Counted from the first letter of the stretch, positions 24,893 through 36,795 are shown. The stretch: 64,000 nucleotides of DNA from Mikania micrantha (GCA_009363875.1 CM018696.1:93394215-93458214), one strand, 5' to 3'. A program made the numbers and translations. The notes: generated by a model from the letters alone, not told the origin.

Positions 24893-25472
24893 CTTCCCGA
24901 CGCCTTTGGGTGCTTCTTCTCCCCCTGCGCTCCTATGTGTCCTTCCCGTCTTTTCGTCTGTGATTTTCTTTGGAGTTGAGTTGCTGTTTGATGGTAAGCA
25001 ACCTACCTTTTGTTTCTTTCTTTCTGTTATTCGTTAACTATTAATTGTCTGGTTTAGGGTTTTTGTTGTTCAATATGTTGTAGGATTTCAGAGGTGTTCG
25101 ATTGTCCTTTCTAGATTGTCTTTTGATGGATTTACGATTCGTTTGTTTATTTCTATTTTTCCTTGTTCAAGATTTGCGGGTTTAGGGTTTTGTAGTTGAA
25201 TTTCTTTTAGGTTTGCAGATGTCCGCTTCCTATATTAGCTCACCACACTAGGCTGCAAGACTGTTTTATACGGGTAAACCTCTTTTGTAGGGCTGAAAAA
25301 CTACCTTTGTGAAACGCTATTTTTATAAAGCTTAGGAACTAATGTAAATGCAGGCATCCTAAACCACTATTATGCAAAGATGCAAAAAACATGTTTACCC
25401 GTTTCAACGCGCGGTACTGTTCCTTGTTAGGCTTACTTAGTGATTTCTTTTTCTCCTGTGGATTCAGCGAAA
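24893..25472 (+). promoter_or_regulatory. Probable 5' UTR exon and intron of the TCAB1-like gene
   Basis: C/T-rich leader-like sequence up to a consensus donor at 24994 (gtaagc), and an acceptor gattcag at about 25466 just before the ATG at 25473, suggest a non-coding first exon with a ~470 bp intron. Inference only; transcript data are needed to place the start site relative to the SINE just upstream. Confidence 0.4.
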
Positions 25473-28400
25473 ATGGGAGAAAACGCTGGCGTAGAAGTCG
25501 GAGAAATCATGGAAACGACAGAGAGCCAATTGGAATGGCCGCCAGCAATTCGCTTCGATGTTCCTCCTCACAAAACTTACCATTTTTACACACATTTTAG
25601 AGCCTCAACTAACCCTAATAACTTCCTCAAGGGCGTCAAATGGTAATCCAATCACCCTGCTGCTTAAAATGTTTATGGAGTTATTTGTTTGTTGTTGTTG
25701 CAGGTCGCCGGATGGTTCGTGTTTTTTGACGAGCTCTGATGATAATATCCTTAGTTTATTCACATTGTAAGTCATCAATTATCCCTGCTGCTTTTACAAT
25801 TACATAATTTTTTGCTTTTTACAGCCACAGTAGAAGGTAATCTTGTAATTTACTCATAGACCATAGCATTATAATCTTTTGCATGACTCTTGAAATGCTA
25901 AATAGTTAACATACCCAAAAACTGCCAATATGCTTTGATGAATGCACTTGAATGAGTAAACAGCTAACTTACTTTTTGTTCAGATATATCAACCAATTCA
26001 ATTTTGAGGTTTCATCAATTGGTGTTTCATAAAATTATCAGGACAATTGAGCATGAGGTTTATACTTTCGAAAATCTTTTTTTTTTTTTTTTTTTTTCTT
26101 TCACAGGCCAGGTTATGACAACTATAATGCTTCTTCTTCAGCTGCTAGTGAAGGTTTGTTGTCTTTTTATCATAAAAGGGAATCTTTGGTATATTATTCT
26201 CATCATACTTGTAATTTGCAGATTCATTTCCCACAAACCTTGCTATAACAGAGGGAGAAGCCATATATGATTACTGTTGGTACCCTTACATGTCTGCTTC
26301 AGGTGCAACTTCTTTAATTTTTCGGTTTGATAGTTAATGTTAGCATCTCAATCACCAGTTAACTAACTTTAATTTTACTGAAGATCCGGTCTCTTGTGTG
26401 TTTGCAACCACCACGCGGGACCATCCTATTCATCTTTGGGATACGAACACAGGCCAGGTGCTTCATCCTAATCTTTGAGTGAAGTTAATTTTTCACAGAT
26501 AGATCTTGCAATATTATCTATGCATGAATTATAAAATGCTACTAAATAAACATTACAAAGTGTTTTTTTCTGTACTGAATCCTTAATATGTTGCACTCCT
26601 TATGATTCGGTATTAACCATTATCAATCATATCATGTAATTTTTTTTTTGTTATATGATTATGAACACTTTATTCAAACTGTAATTGCAGCTACGTTGCA
26701 CGTACAGGGCATATGATAACATGGATGAAATAACTGCTGCATTTTCGATTGGTTTCAACCCCACAGGAACCAAGTAAGCTTCTAATTTCTGTAAGAAATT
26801 AAAGCAATACTATCTTCAAGGATTTATTCCAATTTTTTAAGTTGTCATTGACATCTTGTTTTTGTTATACATCTGTACATCTTATTATTTTGAAATTATT
26901 TACACTGAAAAGATGTTTTAATTCAGGATATTTGCCGGTTACAACAAATCCATCAGGATATTTGATATTCATCGCCCTGGTAGAGATTTTGAACAACATT
27001 CAACCATTCAGGGAAATAAGGAAGGCCAGTCCGGTTGGTACATGCATATGTCTATTTAACTACTACTTTAATATGAAATAATGTAATTGCAATTATATTG
27101 TTGTTGTGTTCAGGTATCATATCTTCAATTGCTTTTTCTCCAACTCATGCGGGGATGCTTGCTACAGGATCATATAGTCAAACTACTGCAATACTTAGGG
27201 AAGATAATATGGAACTCTTGTATGTCCTACACGGTCAAGAAGGTGGAGTCACACATGTAAGTGGCCAAATATGGTTAGAAGTTTTCACCTAATCAAGTAA
27301 TCATTATCAAAAAATTCACTAATATTGTTTTTTTTTCTCCATCACCTTATTTACAGGTCCAATTCTCCAAAGATGGAAATTACCTTTATACAGGGGGACG
27401 AAAGGTACAATATTTGTTTTGTCATTACAATTCATACTTGTAAATAGTATTCAGTATTGCCCTACGATTGCCTCTGTTAATCCTGCAATAATCATCTATC
27501 TTAGTAAAATTGGATTTCCCCTTACCAATTTCCAATTAATTTGTTAATTACTTAAATTTTTACATATTTTTTTCTACTGTAATTCTCAGGTCAATGTTTG
27601 TTACCAGTTGAGTTATCTTTGATTGTTTGCTTCCTTCATAGTTCTAGAAAGTTGAAATATGTATTTTGCTAGACATCCTCTCATCAAAGTAATTGATTAT
27701 TGTGCAGGATCCATATATATTATGCTGGGATATACGCAACACTATTGAAATTGTATACAAGTAGGTTCATTTTTTTCTTGGTGCAACAGATGTTTAGTAA
27801 CCCGATAAATCTATCAATCTTTTTTATTGTGTCACCAATGTAAATTTTTAAATAAATATTGTAGTTTAGTATCAATTTATCATATTATGTTTTAAGACTT
27901 GTGTTTTTGTTACTTTGCTCAATTACAAGGTTATATAGATCAACTGAGACCACCAATCAACGGATACAATTTGACACTGAGCCCTATGGTCGACATCTTG
28001 GTACTGGGGGACAGGTATTGTTGTAAAATCTTTACTTATGTCTAAACCCTGGTGTCAACTCATAACACATTCCGTTAGATTAATAATTTAGCAAATGTGA
28101 ATGTAGGATGGTGTGGTACATATATATGATCTTCAAACAGGTCAGTGGGTTTCAAGCTTTCAAGCGGCATCAGGTACTGCCATCCCACGTTTTCTTATTT
28201 TGATGTATACTCACATGGTTCATATGCCCTGAATAAGTGCAAAATCCGACTTAACGAATAATTTAATGGGATCATTTAACTAGTAGACACATTTCTAAAT
28301 ATATTGATGATTACTGGTATTCAAAAATGTGAATTTGATTTGAGATTTACCCAAGAAGGATTACAATTAGTTTTGCATCGATGGTGTAATGATATCCTTT

Positions 28401-29183
28401 ATGATATAATATATTTCAAGAAGTGTTACTCAACCACCCTCTGTAACACACATCTAATCTAAATTCATTTTTTGCTTTCGCTTGCAGATACCGTTAGTGG
28501 TTTCTCTTTCCATCCGTTTTTACCAATGGCAGCCACTGCATCAGGACACCGCCGATTTGGAGCTCTTGATGACACTGATGATAGTTTGGGTTTGACATTA
28601 CTAGGTATAGTTTTCTCAACCTTTGCTATTATGTAATTTGTCAAAAATTTACCACTTTAGAATAGATTTTTTTTAGGTCTAGTATATTAGCATCAATGCC
28701 TATGGTTAATTAAGATCAATTTTAAAGATCATATTTCCTTTGTCTTTTAACCTGCAAAATATAGGACTTAATGGTTCATGATGCTTGATAACAAAGAATC
28801 AACAATTCTGTAAATTCAACCTTTAGATTAAGATGGATATGCAAATGGTAATAGTATCTTGAATGATATAAATTCAAATAATATATTTTGACTTTTACAT
28901 GTATTGTAAAGTCTACTTTGGTACCCATAGATAGGTGTGTGTGTGTGCCTATGTTGACCACTTGTGTAGAAACAACTTTTACTGTTTGTCTTGAAATGAG
29001 TTTATTGTATGAGTAATAAACCTTTTATGATCTTTTAAAAATGTTATTAATACCATTCACATATTTCATGTAGATGACGAGAATTGTGCTTCACTTTGGA
29101 GTTTCAATGTATATTCAACTGAGGATTATGCTGCAAACACGGAACATGTTGACTCCAACTGTCAATTTGATCAAGAGAACTAA
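25473..29183 (+). CDS. TCAB1: WD40-repeat protein, WRAP53/TCAB1-like (telomerase Cajal body protein 1), 14 exons
   Basis: Animal WRAP53/TCAB1 binds CAB-box RNAs and takes scaRNAs and telomerase RNA to Cajal bodies; plant orthologues are assumed to act likewise. Coding exons: 25473-25642, 25704-25766, 26107-26153, 26222-26302, 26384-26457, 26691-26773, 26927-27033, 27114-27256, 27357-27404, 27708-27760, 27930-28014, 28107-28173, 28488-28604, 29074-29183. These join in frame into 415 residues with GT-AG junctions throughout. Signature segments: FLKGVKWSPDGSCFLTSSDD, IYDYCWYPYMSASDP, TTRDHPIHLWDTNTGQLRCT, GTKIFAGYNKSIRIFDIHRP, ISSIAFSPTHAGMLATGSYS, YLYTGGRKDPYILCWDIRN and GHLGTGGQDG-like RHLGTGGQDGVVHIYDL. 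Several WD40 blades are evident and the acidic C-terminal tail is short. An in-frame GTG upstream is not used here because MGENAGVE is a better start. No lesion seen. Confidence 0.93.
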
Positions 29184-29805
29184 TTCAAAAACCCTTGATC
29201 TACATTCTTCATTCAGGTCGATGGAGTATTATATAATTTATGGTGATTTTTGAAGGTGAAAAAAATTAATTAAAAAACCAAATAGTCGAGGGGTAAAAAC
29301 GATAATAAAAATTTGGGTAAATTTCATTTTTGATCTTTTATGTTTATATAAAGTTTCAGATATGGTCTTTTATGTTTAGAAATTTCAAAAGCAATTCTTT
29401 AAGTTTCAAACGTTACAAACTCGGTCTTTTTTTGTTAATTTTGTTAAGTATTAAAACACAAGTACTCTTTCACGAGTTACAAAAAAAATAATAATAATAA
29501 ATAAATAAATTGAGCGGGCAAACATTTGATGTTTCGCATGCATTCAGAAATCCCGATTGGTTGCAACCGAATGACAGCCTCCAACGTTGTCGTTCGTTCC
29601 TAACTTTCCAATATGGCGATGTTAGTGGCGTATCTACGTTGCTGCCTCAGGGGTAGCCTTAAACTTTTGATTTTCTTAGTTTTAATTAATAAAACTAAGT
29701 TGAAAATTTCCCAAATAATAATTTAAACCCAATTTAATATCAAGTTTAATATTAATTATAATAAGTCAAACTACCACTAGCCTATTTTAAACAATTTTAT
29801 TATTA
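29184..29805. other. TCAB1-like 3' region and intergenic DNA
   Basis: Includes a half-MITE of the 'ggtaaatttcatttttgatc' type (about 29316-29450) and an (AATA)n tract near 29488-29511. No gene seen. Confidence 0.4.
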
Positions 29806-29814
29806 AATTTTAAT

Positions 29815-30404
29815 GAGGGTTGTTCACGAGCCGAATCAAGCCGAGCACGGGTTTGCTCAAACTTGGTTTGTTTTCAAATTGATCCGTTTGATTTGGTTCG
29901 GATTTACAAGACCGAGTGAAACATAAATGCTCAAACTCAGCTCGATTTATAATTGAGCGCTCGGTTTTGTTCGATTTAAAAATTAAAACTTAGTATAAAA
30001 AGTTAAATTGCCGTCAATTACAAAACAACAAAGAAAAGATATGTATTAAAAGTGATTGCTTTGAAAGTTAATTTAGGTACTTAAATTTAGATTTTATTAT
30101 ATTATGTTTTATATGCATTATACAAACTAAATCTAAAATATGAATATTTACTTTTAAAGACTTGAGTATATTTCTTATTTTATGTTAATTATCTATAAAA
30201 TAATTGTGTGTGTGCGTGTGTATTAATAAATATTCGAGCAAAATCAAACGAGCAACGAGCGAGCCAACCATTGCTTGTGCTCGGTTTGTTTATAAACCTT
30301 ACCGATCGACTTGTTTACAATCAAGCCAAAATCAAACAAACTTATTTTTGAGTATTTTTCTATCGACTTTTGACTTTTGAGTGTCGAACTATTTGGACAA
30401 CCCT
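29815..30404. mobile_element. hAT-type MITE, about 590 bp
   Basis: The duplication aattttaat is present at 29806-29814 and 30405-30413 (8 bp if one adjacent A belongs to the element). Ends are gagggttgttcacgagcc on the left and, reverse-complemented on the right, agggttgtccaaatagtt: the first ten bases match with one or two differences. The subterminal parts contain gctcgatttataattgagcg-like and caagccgagcacggg text. Non-coding. Confidence 0.7.
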
Positions 30405-30875
30405 AATTTTAATAACCTATTAACATAATACTTGAAGTTAGATTTGCGTAATTTAGTGTAAAAGTCTTGTATTTGAAAGGAGTCATAAACAAAACTTAAT
30501 AGATGACTTGTGACTATGTATATTCATTAATGAAACCGAACAAGTTATTGACTATTTTGATAATATGTTATTTTTAAAATTATAACTACTAAAAGTTCAC
30601 TGAATTAACTCAAATTACAAACTCCATCTCAAGACTATTAAAGATCATATTGACACAATTACTTTTTGTGCGTGAACTAGTCAACGACAAAATGTTTATA
30701 TTGAGTATATTTAGTACATTTAAAATGCTAGAACTTTCATACAAAAGGTAAACTATTCATAACTTTTAAAAAACTTGTCGTCTTTCTAGGTTTACGAAAT
30801 GGCTGCTTTCTTTAAAGCTTATTGATCTAACATAGACTTGTCACTTAATTGGGTACCATATATTATGCATGTGAC

Positions 30876-31153
30876 TAGAGGTGGGCAAACCGGGTTTTTT
30901 TTAATTGGTTTCGTTTCCAATAGGTTCCGGTTCTAATAGGTTCCGGTTCCGGTCAACAAAGTCAATAGCCGGTTTTTGGCTGGTCCGGTCGATTTTTGGC
31001 CGGTTCCGGTTCCGGTTTGGCCGGGTAAAGGTGGAACCGGTTCCGTTTTTTCGGTTCCTGTTCCGGTTCCAATTTCTTTGACAATCTGGAACCGCTTGTA
31101 CCCATCGGTTCGGGTACAACCGGTTCCGGTTACGGGTTTTTTGCCCACCTCTA
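30876..31153. mobile_element. hAT-type MITE with GGTTCCGGTT arrays, 278 bp
   Basis: Terminal inverted repeats tagaggtgggcaaa are perfect at both ends (30876 and 31153). The 8 bp flanks catgtgac (30868-30875) and catgtaac (31154-31161) differ by one base. The interior consists of ggttccggttccggtt-like repeats in both directions, giving spurious open frames on both strands. Confidence 0.85.
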
Positions 31154-31953
31154 CATGTAACTATACTCACTATTTGTTTATAAATATGTTTGTCTATATA
31201 TAAGATACTCACTTTAAATATTATATAATATAATCATTAAAAACATGACTGAATCTTCTAACAATTAAGTAAATATCTTTACTTTTCTTGATTTGTTTTA
31301 TGTTGAGTTTAATGTTTAAATGCAACCACTTTGCCAAACCCATGCTTGAATTTACACTATTTAGCTATCATTGTATATATAATTTTAATTTGTTGCTTTT
31401 GTTAACAAATTACATCCTGATTTTTCATACTTGCCATAACTCGTATTCGTAGTTAAAAGGCCATACTAAACTTACCCTCACCCATAGTTTTACTTAACCT
31501 ATACATAGTTAAAAAACTGTAATTTACTCTAAATTTTAACATAAACCATCAACTGTGCGTTTCTTAAAGTTCACACTTGAAACAAAAACGAAATAAAAGC
31601 GGAGCTTTGAGTCCTTCCCACGGTAATTTTTAATTTAGGAGGAACTTGAATTAAAGTGGACCCTATCTCTAAAATAATATTAAAATAATAATAATATAAT
31701 AATAATAAAAACACAAACAAACATGTTTTTCTCTTTTACAGTTTACTATATCTACAAACTTCAATTTAGCTCCCATTTACAAGATCTGCTCTTGTTTCCT
31801 TATCAAGAACAACCGTTATCTCAATACCCATTTACTGCATCCAAGAAATTAGGGTTGCCTTCCACTTCAAAAAGGTATTTAATTTGATATTTTGGTAGAT
31901 TCGACCTGGGTTTTTTTTTTATTGTATGTGATGTTAATAATATCAGGAACAAA
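31154..31953 (+). promoter_or_regulatory. Intergenic DNA and probable 5' UTR with intron of the F-box gene
   Basis: AT-rich to about 31730. A leader-like stretch (31735-31874) ends in a donor (aaaaag then gtattt); an acceptor tatcag ends at 31946, eight bases before the ATG at 31954. A short 5' UTR intron is therefore likely. Confidence 0.45.
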
Positions 31954-32519
31954 ATGGCAATTGGGGAAAACGAATGCTTAGGGAGGGTTAAACGTACAAG
32001 TTCATCTGGTAGAAAGAGGATTTTGATTTTAAATCATATGGATTATGGCTCGGTTGATGTTTCGACACCCAAAAAGAATCAGTTTCCAGAAACCAAATCT
32101 GGTTTTTGCTGCGAAAAATCTATGCTTGAAGCTCTTCCTCAAGAAATCTTGGTAAGTTTCAATTTTCAATTGTATCATTTAGTTTTTCGATCGTTTTAAT
32201 TAAATGTCATCTTTTTGATGAAGATGATCGATTTTGCAACATCGAAAATTGGGTGGAAAAACATTTTGGTGTGTGAAAGTTTGGTATTAATTGTTTTAAC
32301 AGATAAAGATATTGTGTGGAGTATATCATGATGATTTGAAGAGCCTTTTTCACGTATCTAAATCAATACGAGAAGCTGTAAGTTGTTAATTTTTTCAATA
32401 AATATATGTAGCTAAATATAACTTTTGTTTTGATACACAAATTACAGGCTTTGATTGCAAAGAAATGGCATTTTGACTATAACACACCTCATAAAAAGAT
32501 CCCGGTTTTTAGACGTTAA
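31954..32519 (+). CDS. Short F-box protein, F-box stress-induced (FBS/SKIP27-like) family, 3 exons
   Basis: F-box proteins link substrates to SKP1 in SCF ubiquitin ligases; FBS proteins are small plant members tied to stress signalling. Exons 31954-32151, 32303-32377 and 32448-32519 join into 114 residues. The F-box spans about residues 57-105: LEALPQEILIKILCGVYHDD, then LKSLFHVSKSIREAALIAKK and HFDYNTPHKKIP. Upstream is a basic GRKRILI stretch, also typical. The family usually runs 60-80 residues further. Here TAA at 32517-32519 stops it, yet the next bases in the +1 frame read WRRSDFDEIEAMRSIEIE up to a donor-like gag/gtatgg at about 32580, resembling the lost family tail. So the gene may be truncated by a frameshift, or the model misses an exon variant. 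The domain itself is whole. Confidence 0.85.
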
Positions 32520-33313
32520 TTAAACTTGGAGGAGAAGTGATTTTGACGAAATCGAAGCAATGAGATCGATAGAGATCGAGGTATGGGTTGTACATTCTTC
32601 TTCAATCTTTTCATTGTAGATGTTAGTTTGTACATTTGCAATAACTATACAAGTGTTGGGTTTTGTTGAATGGTTGTGAATTGTGTGATTCTTTGTTTGG
32701 ATAAAGATTTATGCACAACATGCAAGTTTGTTTTTGGAGGGAAACATGATGAATGTGACCTCAAAGGGAAGAAGGTGGTGGGGTGCTGAATGTTAGTGAG
32801 GTCAAAAGAAGAGAGTATGGTGCATTTTTTTTTTTCACCTTTAAAATAAGATACTAAGATAAGATGTGTTTATTTATTTTACCAAAAGAAACTGAGCAAT
32901 TATATATGGGAAAATTAGCAAACTAGCAACTTTGACTAGTCAAAGTGTCATTTTAGCCATTAATTTACGAATTTTTTAAAATATGTAGCTAATCAGAAGC
33001 TGCCATTTAGCAAATATCATTGACCACGATGTTTTTTAAGCAAAATATCACTAACATATCAAAAATATTGCTGAGTCAGCGATATTTTACATAAAATACA
33101 TCTGAGGTGTGTAAATATTGCCTAGTCAACAGTATTCTTCCAAATTATATTGCCCAAAAAAAATTACGATTACTTGCCACATCAGCAATTTTTGGGCCAC
33201 GTCAAAGATATATTATGTATTAATATTGCTGAGTGGCATTAATTAATTTTTAAACTATTTGTTTAAGCAATTTTTAAACATGCTTTTAAATATTTTAAAA
33301 AAGTTACAAGTAT
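32520..33313. other. F-box gene 3' region and MITE remnant
   Basis: 32911-33250 begins tgggaaaattagcaaactag and contains actttgactagtcaaagtg, shared with the intact element at 39668-40075, but I could not find its right end. It also carries short gcgatatt/tgctgag motifs like that family. No further gene. Confidence 0.5.
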
Positions 33314-33316
33314 TAA

Positions 33317-35043
33317 GACTATTGGGTGTGCCAAGGCACCCCACTCACTCCACGTATGTGCCACGTAGGCGTCACATAAGCACTCACCACAACCACTCAC
33401 CACAACCACTCACCCCACCATTTTGGTGGAAATGCCCCATTACCCCACTCACTCCACGTCATCATTCCTTTTTAATTTAAATTGAGATATAATTAATAAA
33501 AACAAATTACAAATTAATAAAAAAATTACAAACTAATAAAAAAATTAATAAAAAAAATACAAACTAATAAAAAAAATTAATAAAAAAATTACAAACTAAT
33601 AAAAAAAATACAAATTAATTATCTCTATATTTATTACGAATTTTATCCTTCTCCCGCTCGGCAATTTCGCGGTCGAGCCCGGTTAAGTGTTCGGTGTTGG
33701 TGAATAGAAGTTGTAACTCTACCAACCGTTGACGTTCCCGTTTTAATTCGTTAAAGTCACCGATTCGTTGAGATAAGCGTTCTATTCCTTGGTTATAATC
33801 CGGGGTCGTTTGAGATGAAGAGCCTCGTCTCGCCCTTGCTCGGTCGGCTTTTGCGCGATCTCTCCCGATCGGACGAGTCAAATCCTCTATCTCGTTGTCG
33901 TCGTCTTCTTCTTCTTCGTCGAGATCGTTTAGATTTATATTCACTCGAGCATCCGACGTGCCGGGGCTATCCGTTGACGATGCTTTTGATCGTTTTGAGG
34001 CCGACGATTGTACCGTCTCGAGTCGAATCCAGTTCGGACATTTTCTCATAAGCTCCCAACTCCGTTGAAGCGAGAAGTGGGCGTTAAACTCTTCCCGGTA
34101 CTGCTCTTCCGCTTCCCGCTCGATCATCGCGTCGCTTTGGCCGCTCCGACGAGTTTGCCATTTCTGGGAATAAATCCCGTTGAACTTTCTAACCTTTAGG
34201 TTTATGTCACGCCATTTGCTAGAGAGCATATCGTTAGTACGATATTCCCCACGACCCATGGCTTGAAAAAATTGATTTCGGATTTTACTCCAAAAGTCGG
34301 GTCCTTTTTGGTTACGACCAACAATTGGATCTTCCGACACATCGATCCAAGCTTTTGTAAGTTGAAACTCTTCCTCCGTAGTCCATTTTTCTATACGGGA
34401 TGAACCTCCCACAGCAGGTTCGGTATCCGCAGCTTGTTTCCTTCTGTGTCTACGCTTTTGTTTTGGTTGCGTGCTTGGACCGGCATTTGTAGTGGGTTGG
34501 GTCTCGGGTACAACTTCATCCTGAGATAATTGTGTAAACCCGTGCGGTTGTGGACTCGAACCATAATCGGCGAATGTATAAAACCCTTGTGGGCTTGAAT
34601 CAAAATTGGGTCGATAACAGTTTGAATCGAAAAAAGGATTAATTGTAGAAGGGGTAAAGACCCAATTCGGAGGTGGCGTGTTAGGGTTTCGGTTTGGTGG
34701 AGTGTTTGGGTTATAGTAATTTGGGTTTTGGTTGGGATCCATGAAAATTATTTTTTTGGTTAAGAAAGTTTGAAATGGGAAGAGTGAGTATTTTTTTGTG
34801 TTGAATGTTAGAAATGGGAAATATTTTTTTGGGTTTAATATGTGAATGGTGGGTTTAAATAGGTAAAAAATTTTTTTTTTTTTCTTTACCCTTCCCAAAG
34901 CCCAACGGCTATATTCCCTCCCAACCACGCCGTGCTTCCAGCCACAAGAACCACTCACGCCACCATCACGCCATAGGGGGGGCGGTGTGCCACGCCCCTC
35001 CACGCCCTGATCCACGCCCACTCATGGGGCACACCGGAGGGTC
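33317..35043 (-). mobile_element. PIF/Harbinger-type element carrying only ORF1
   Basis: The 3 bp duplication TAA flanks the element (33314-33316 and 35044-35046). Ends are gactattgggtgtgcc on the left and, reverse-complemented on the right, gaccctccggtgtgcc: 12 of 16 identical. A three-base TWA duplication and a Myb/SANT-like ORF1 are the marks of PIF/Harbinger. No DDE transposase is present in the 1.7 kb, so movement would need a transposase from elsewhere. Subterminal regions are rich in cactcaccacaacc-like and cacgcc motifs. Confidence 0.75.
33615..34742 (-). CDS. Myb/SANT-like DNA-binding protein (Harbinger ORF1 / NAM-associated type)
   Basis: Intact single-exon frame of 375 residues from ATG at 34742. 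The open frame extends upstream, but MDPNQNPN is the usual start of this family. Layout: Asn/Pro-rich N-terminus (1-80), basic KQKRRHRRK likely nuclear localisation signal (about 94-102), a trihelix/Myb-like region from about 117 (KWTTEEEFQLTKAWIDVSED, then FWSKIRNQF, LSSKWRDINLKVRKFNGIY), an SFELMRKCPNW-like SWELMRKCPNW segment, an acidic run DLDEEEEDDDNEIED, and a C-terminal coiled-coil-like region. Proteins like this are often annotated as NAM-associated or, misleadingly, glutathione S-transferase T3-like. In Harbinger elements ORF1 helps bring the transposase to the DNA ends. It sits inside a terminal-inverted-repeat element, so it is a transposon gene rather than a host regulator unless domesticated. 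Confidence 0.85.
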   Translation of the reverse strand: MDPNQNPNYYNPNTPPNRNPNTPPPNWVFTPSTINPFFDSNCYRPNFDSSPQGFYTFADYGSSPQPHGFTQLSQDEVVPETQPTTNAGPSTQPKQKRRHRRKQAADTEPAVGGSSRIEKWTTEEEFQLTKAWIDVSEDPIVGRNQKGPDFWSKIRNQFFQAMGRGEYRTNDMLSSKWRDINLKVRKFNGIYSQKWQTRRSGQSDAMIEREAEEQYREEFNAHFSLQRSWELMRKCPNWIRLETVQSSASKRSKASSTDSPGTSDARVNINLNDLDEEEEDDDNEIEDLTRPIGRDRAKADRARARRGSSSQTTPDYNQGIERLSQRIGDFNELKRERQRLVELQLLFTNTEHLTGLDREIAEREKDKIRNKYRDN

Positions 35044-35046
35044 TAA

Positions 35047-36266
35047 GCAAAATGTTTTAAATAACAATATTTCTAAAACAAGTTTTATATATTTATAATA
35101 AATCTTTTATAGCAAGAGATTATTAGATATTTATAACAATTAGTGTTTAAATATCAAAATATTTTAAACAAGGTCGTAAATATTTATAATTTTTTTTAAT
35201 AAATAGTTTTTAAGCATTAGATTTTTTTAAACACGCTATTAAATTTACAAAGGATAGTCTTTAAATATTAAAAGTTTTTTTAAGCAATAGTTTTAAGTAT
35301 TAATATTTTCTGAAAAAAAAGTCTATAAATATTTATAACAAATATTTTAAACCAACCCGAAACTCACAAAATTTAACAATAGTATTGGGCTTCATATTTG
35401 AAGATCCCTATCCATATCTAGTATTTTAAAATTATTTTCTTAGATATTATATTATAACTAACTAATATCCTAACTTTCGCGTTTCAAAATTTATTTTTCG
35501 TTAAATTAAATTAAAACGATTTAACAATTAAGAACAATTAAAATTTATTTTAGGGGCTGTCTTTTTAAATGTACGTTTCCTCGTTTCAAAACAACGAATT
35601 AATTAGAAACTTAGCAATTAAAATATGTAAGCTAAAGAGGTGATCATCAATAATTGATTCCTAAAAATCCTTACAGCTATAAAACTAAGAGTGGCTGGTG
35701 GGACTGATATAATCGTGTAACGGGCCAAAATGAGGAGGGTGAGGATGAGTGCTATAGGATGTGAATTTTAAGTAAAAGTTAAAAATAAGTTGTAATAAAA
35801 CAAATAATGCATCTAAATAATCTTTGATAATTGTCTCATTAAATGTATTATTGATCATTTTTATCCGTTAAATCTATTATATTTACATACTTTTTAGGTT
35901 ATTCATCTTGACCTTTAGTGTGTTGTGTTACTCATCTCATTTTAGTTTATGTTATGATACTACTTATCTCAATCTAAAATTTAATAATTGTTAACTCAAA
36001 TCAACTTATTTATCTTGTTTTGCATCAAGATTGACAAGTCTATATAAAAAATCACCACACATATTACAACATATATGGAACAATAGTGATTTTGAAATAA
36101 ATATTCACGCGTTTAATTTAATTAAGAATCCGGCAAACACAGACATAATTTTGTCTTTTTTCTTTCTTTTAATTTTATTAAATAGTTTTCAGAGGCGGCA
36201 CTCAGAATTGAGATGCCCAGAACGAGCATGGAAAAAAAGGTCACTTAGCGAATTCAAATTTTAAAA
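35047..36266. other. AT-rich intergenic DNA
   Basis: 35050-35350 is a degenerate array of 'aatatttataacaaa' and 'ttttaaac' type pieces that also flanks the other side of the Harbinger element (33245-33313), so the element inserted into an AT-rich repeat. No gene. Confidence 0.45.
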
Positions 36267-36795
36267 TAAGGGTGTCCAAAAAAAGCGAAAATGAATTGTA
36301 TTTGTAACTGAAAAAATCGAACCGAATTTTGAATTCGATTTTTAGTTTGGTTCCTAAATCCTAACTACATCCGAATTCCAAATTAAGGTTTTCAGTTCGG
36401 TTCCTAACCGTATCCAAATTTTGGTCTTCGGTTTGGTTATCGAGTTCAAAATTTTTTTGAATTTGGTTTCTTTAATTAACCAATTAAACCGAATTCAAAT
36501 TTAAATTTATAAACTTGTTAAAAATATATAAAGTTGAATTCATTTTATTTTTATCATTTTATTCGGGTTTTCACCAGTTTATTTAGTTTTTAGTCATTTT
36601 ATTCAATTGAATTTCATTTATTCAGATCGGTTTTTAACCATTTTATTTGGTTTTTAATCGGTTTATTCAGTTTGTTTGGTTTTAACTGAAACCAAACCGA
36701 ACCACTTCTCGACTTCGGTTCGTTTTCGGATAAGGAAGAGACTGAAAACCAATTAAACCAAATAAAACGTTAACCGAACAGATGAGCACCTCTTA
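36267..36795. mobile_element. Probable hAT-type MITE
   Basis: Left end taagggtgtccaaaa and reverse complement of the right end taagaggtgctcatc are similar; the interior is made of ttcggtttggtt-like motifs and their complement, as in other hAT MITEs here. The 8 bp flanks (ttttaaaa and tttaaagg) do not match well, so this is tentative. Confidence 0.4.

Noticed and set aside
25440..25472. Upstream in-frame extension of the TCAB1-like start (GTG)
   Set aside because: GTG is not a usual plant start and the stretch overlaps a likely acceptor site before ATG 25473.
30901..31212. Open frames on both strands rich in NRNRNR or PVPVPV
   Set aside because: They lie inside a hAT MITE built of ggttccggtt repeats.
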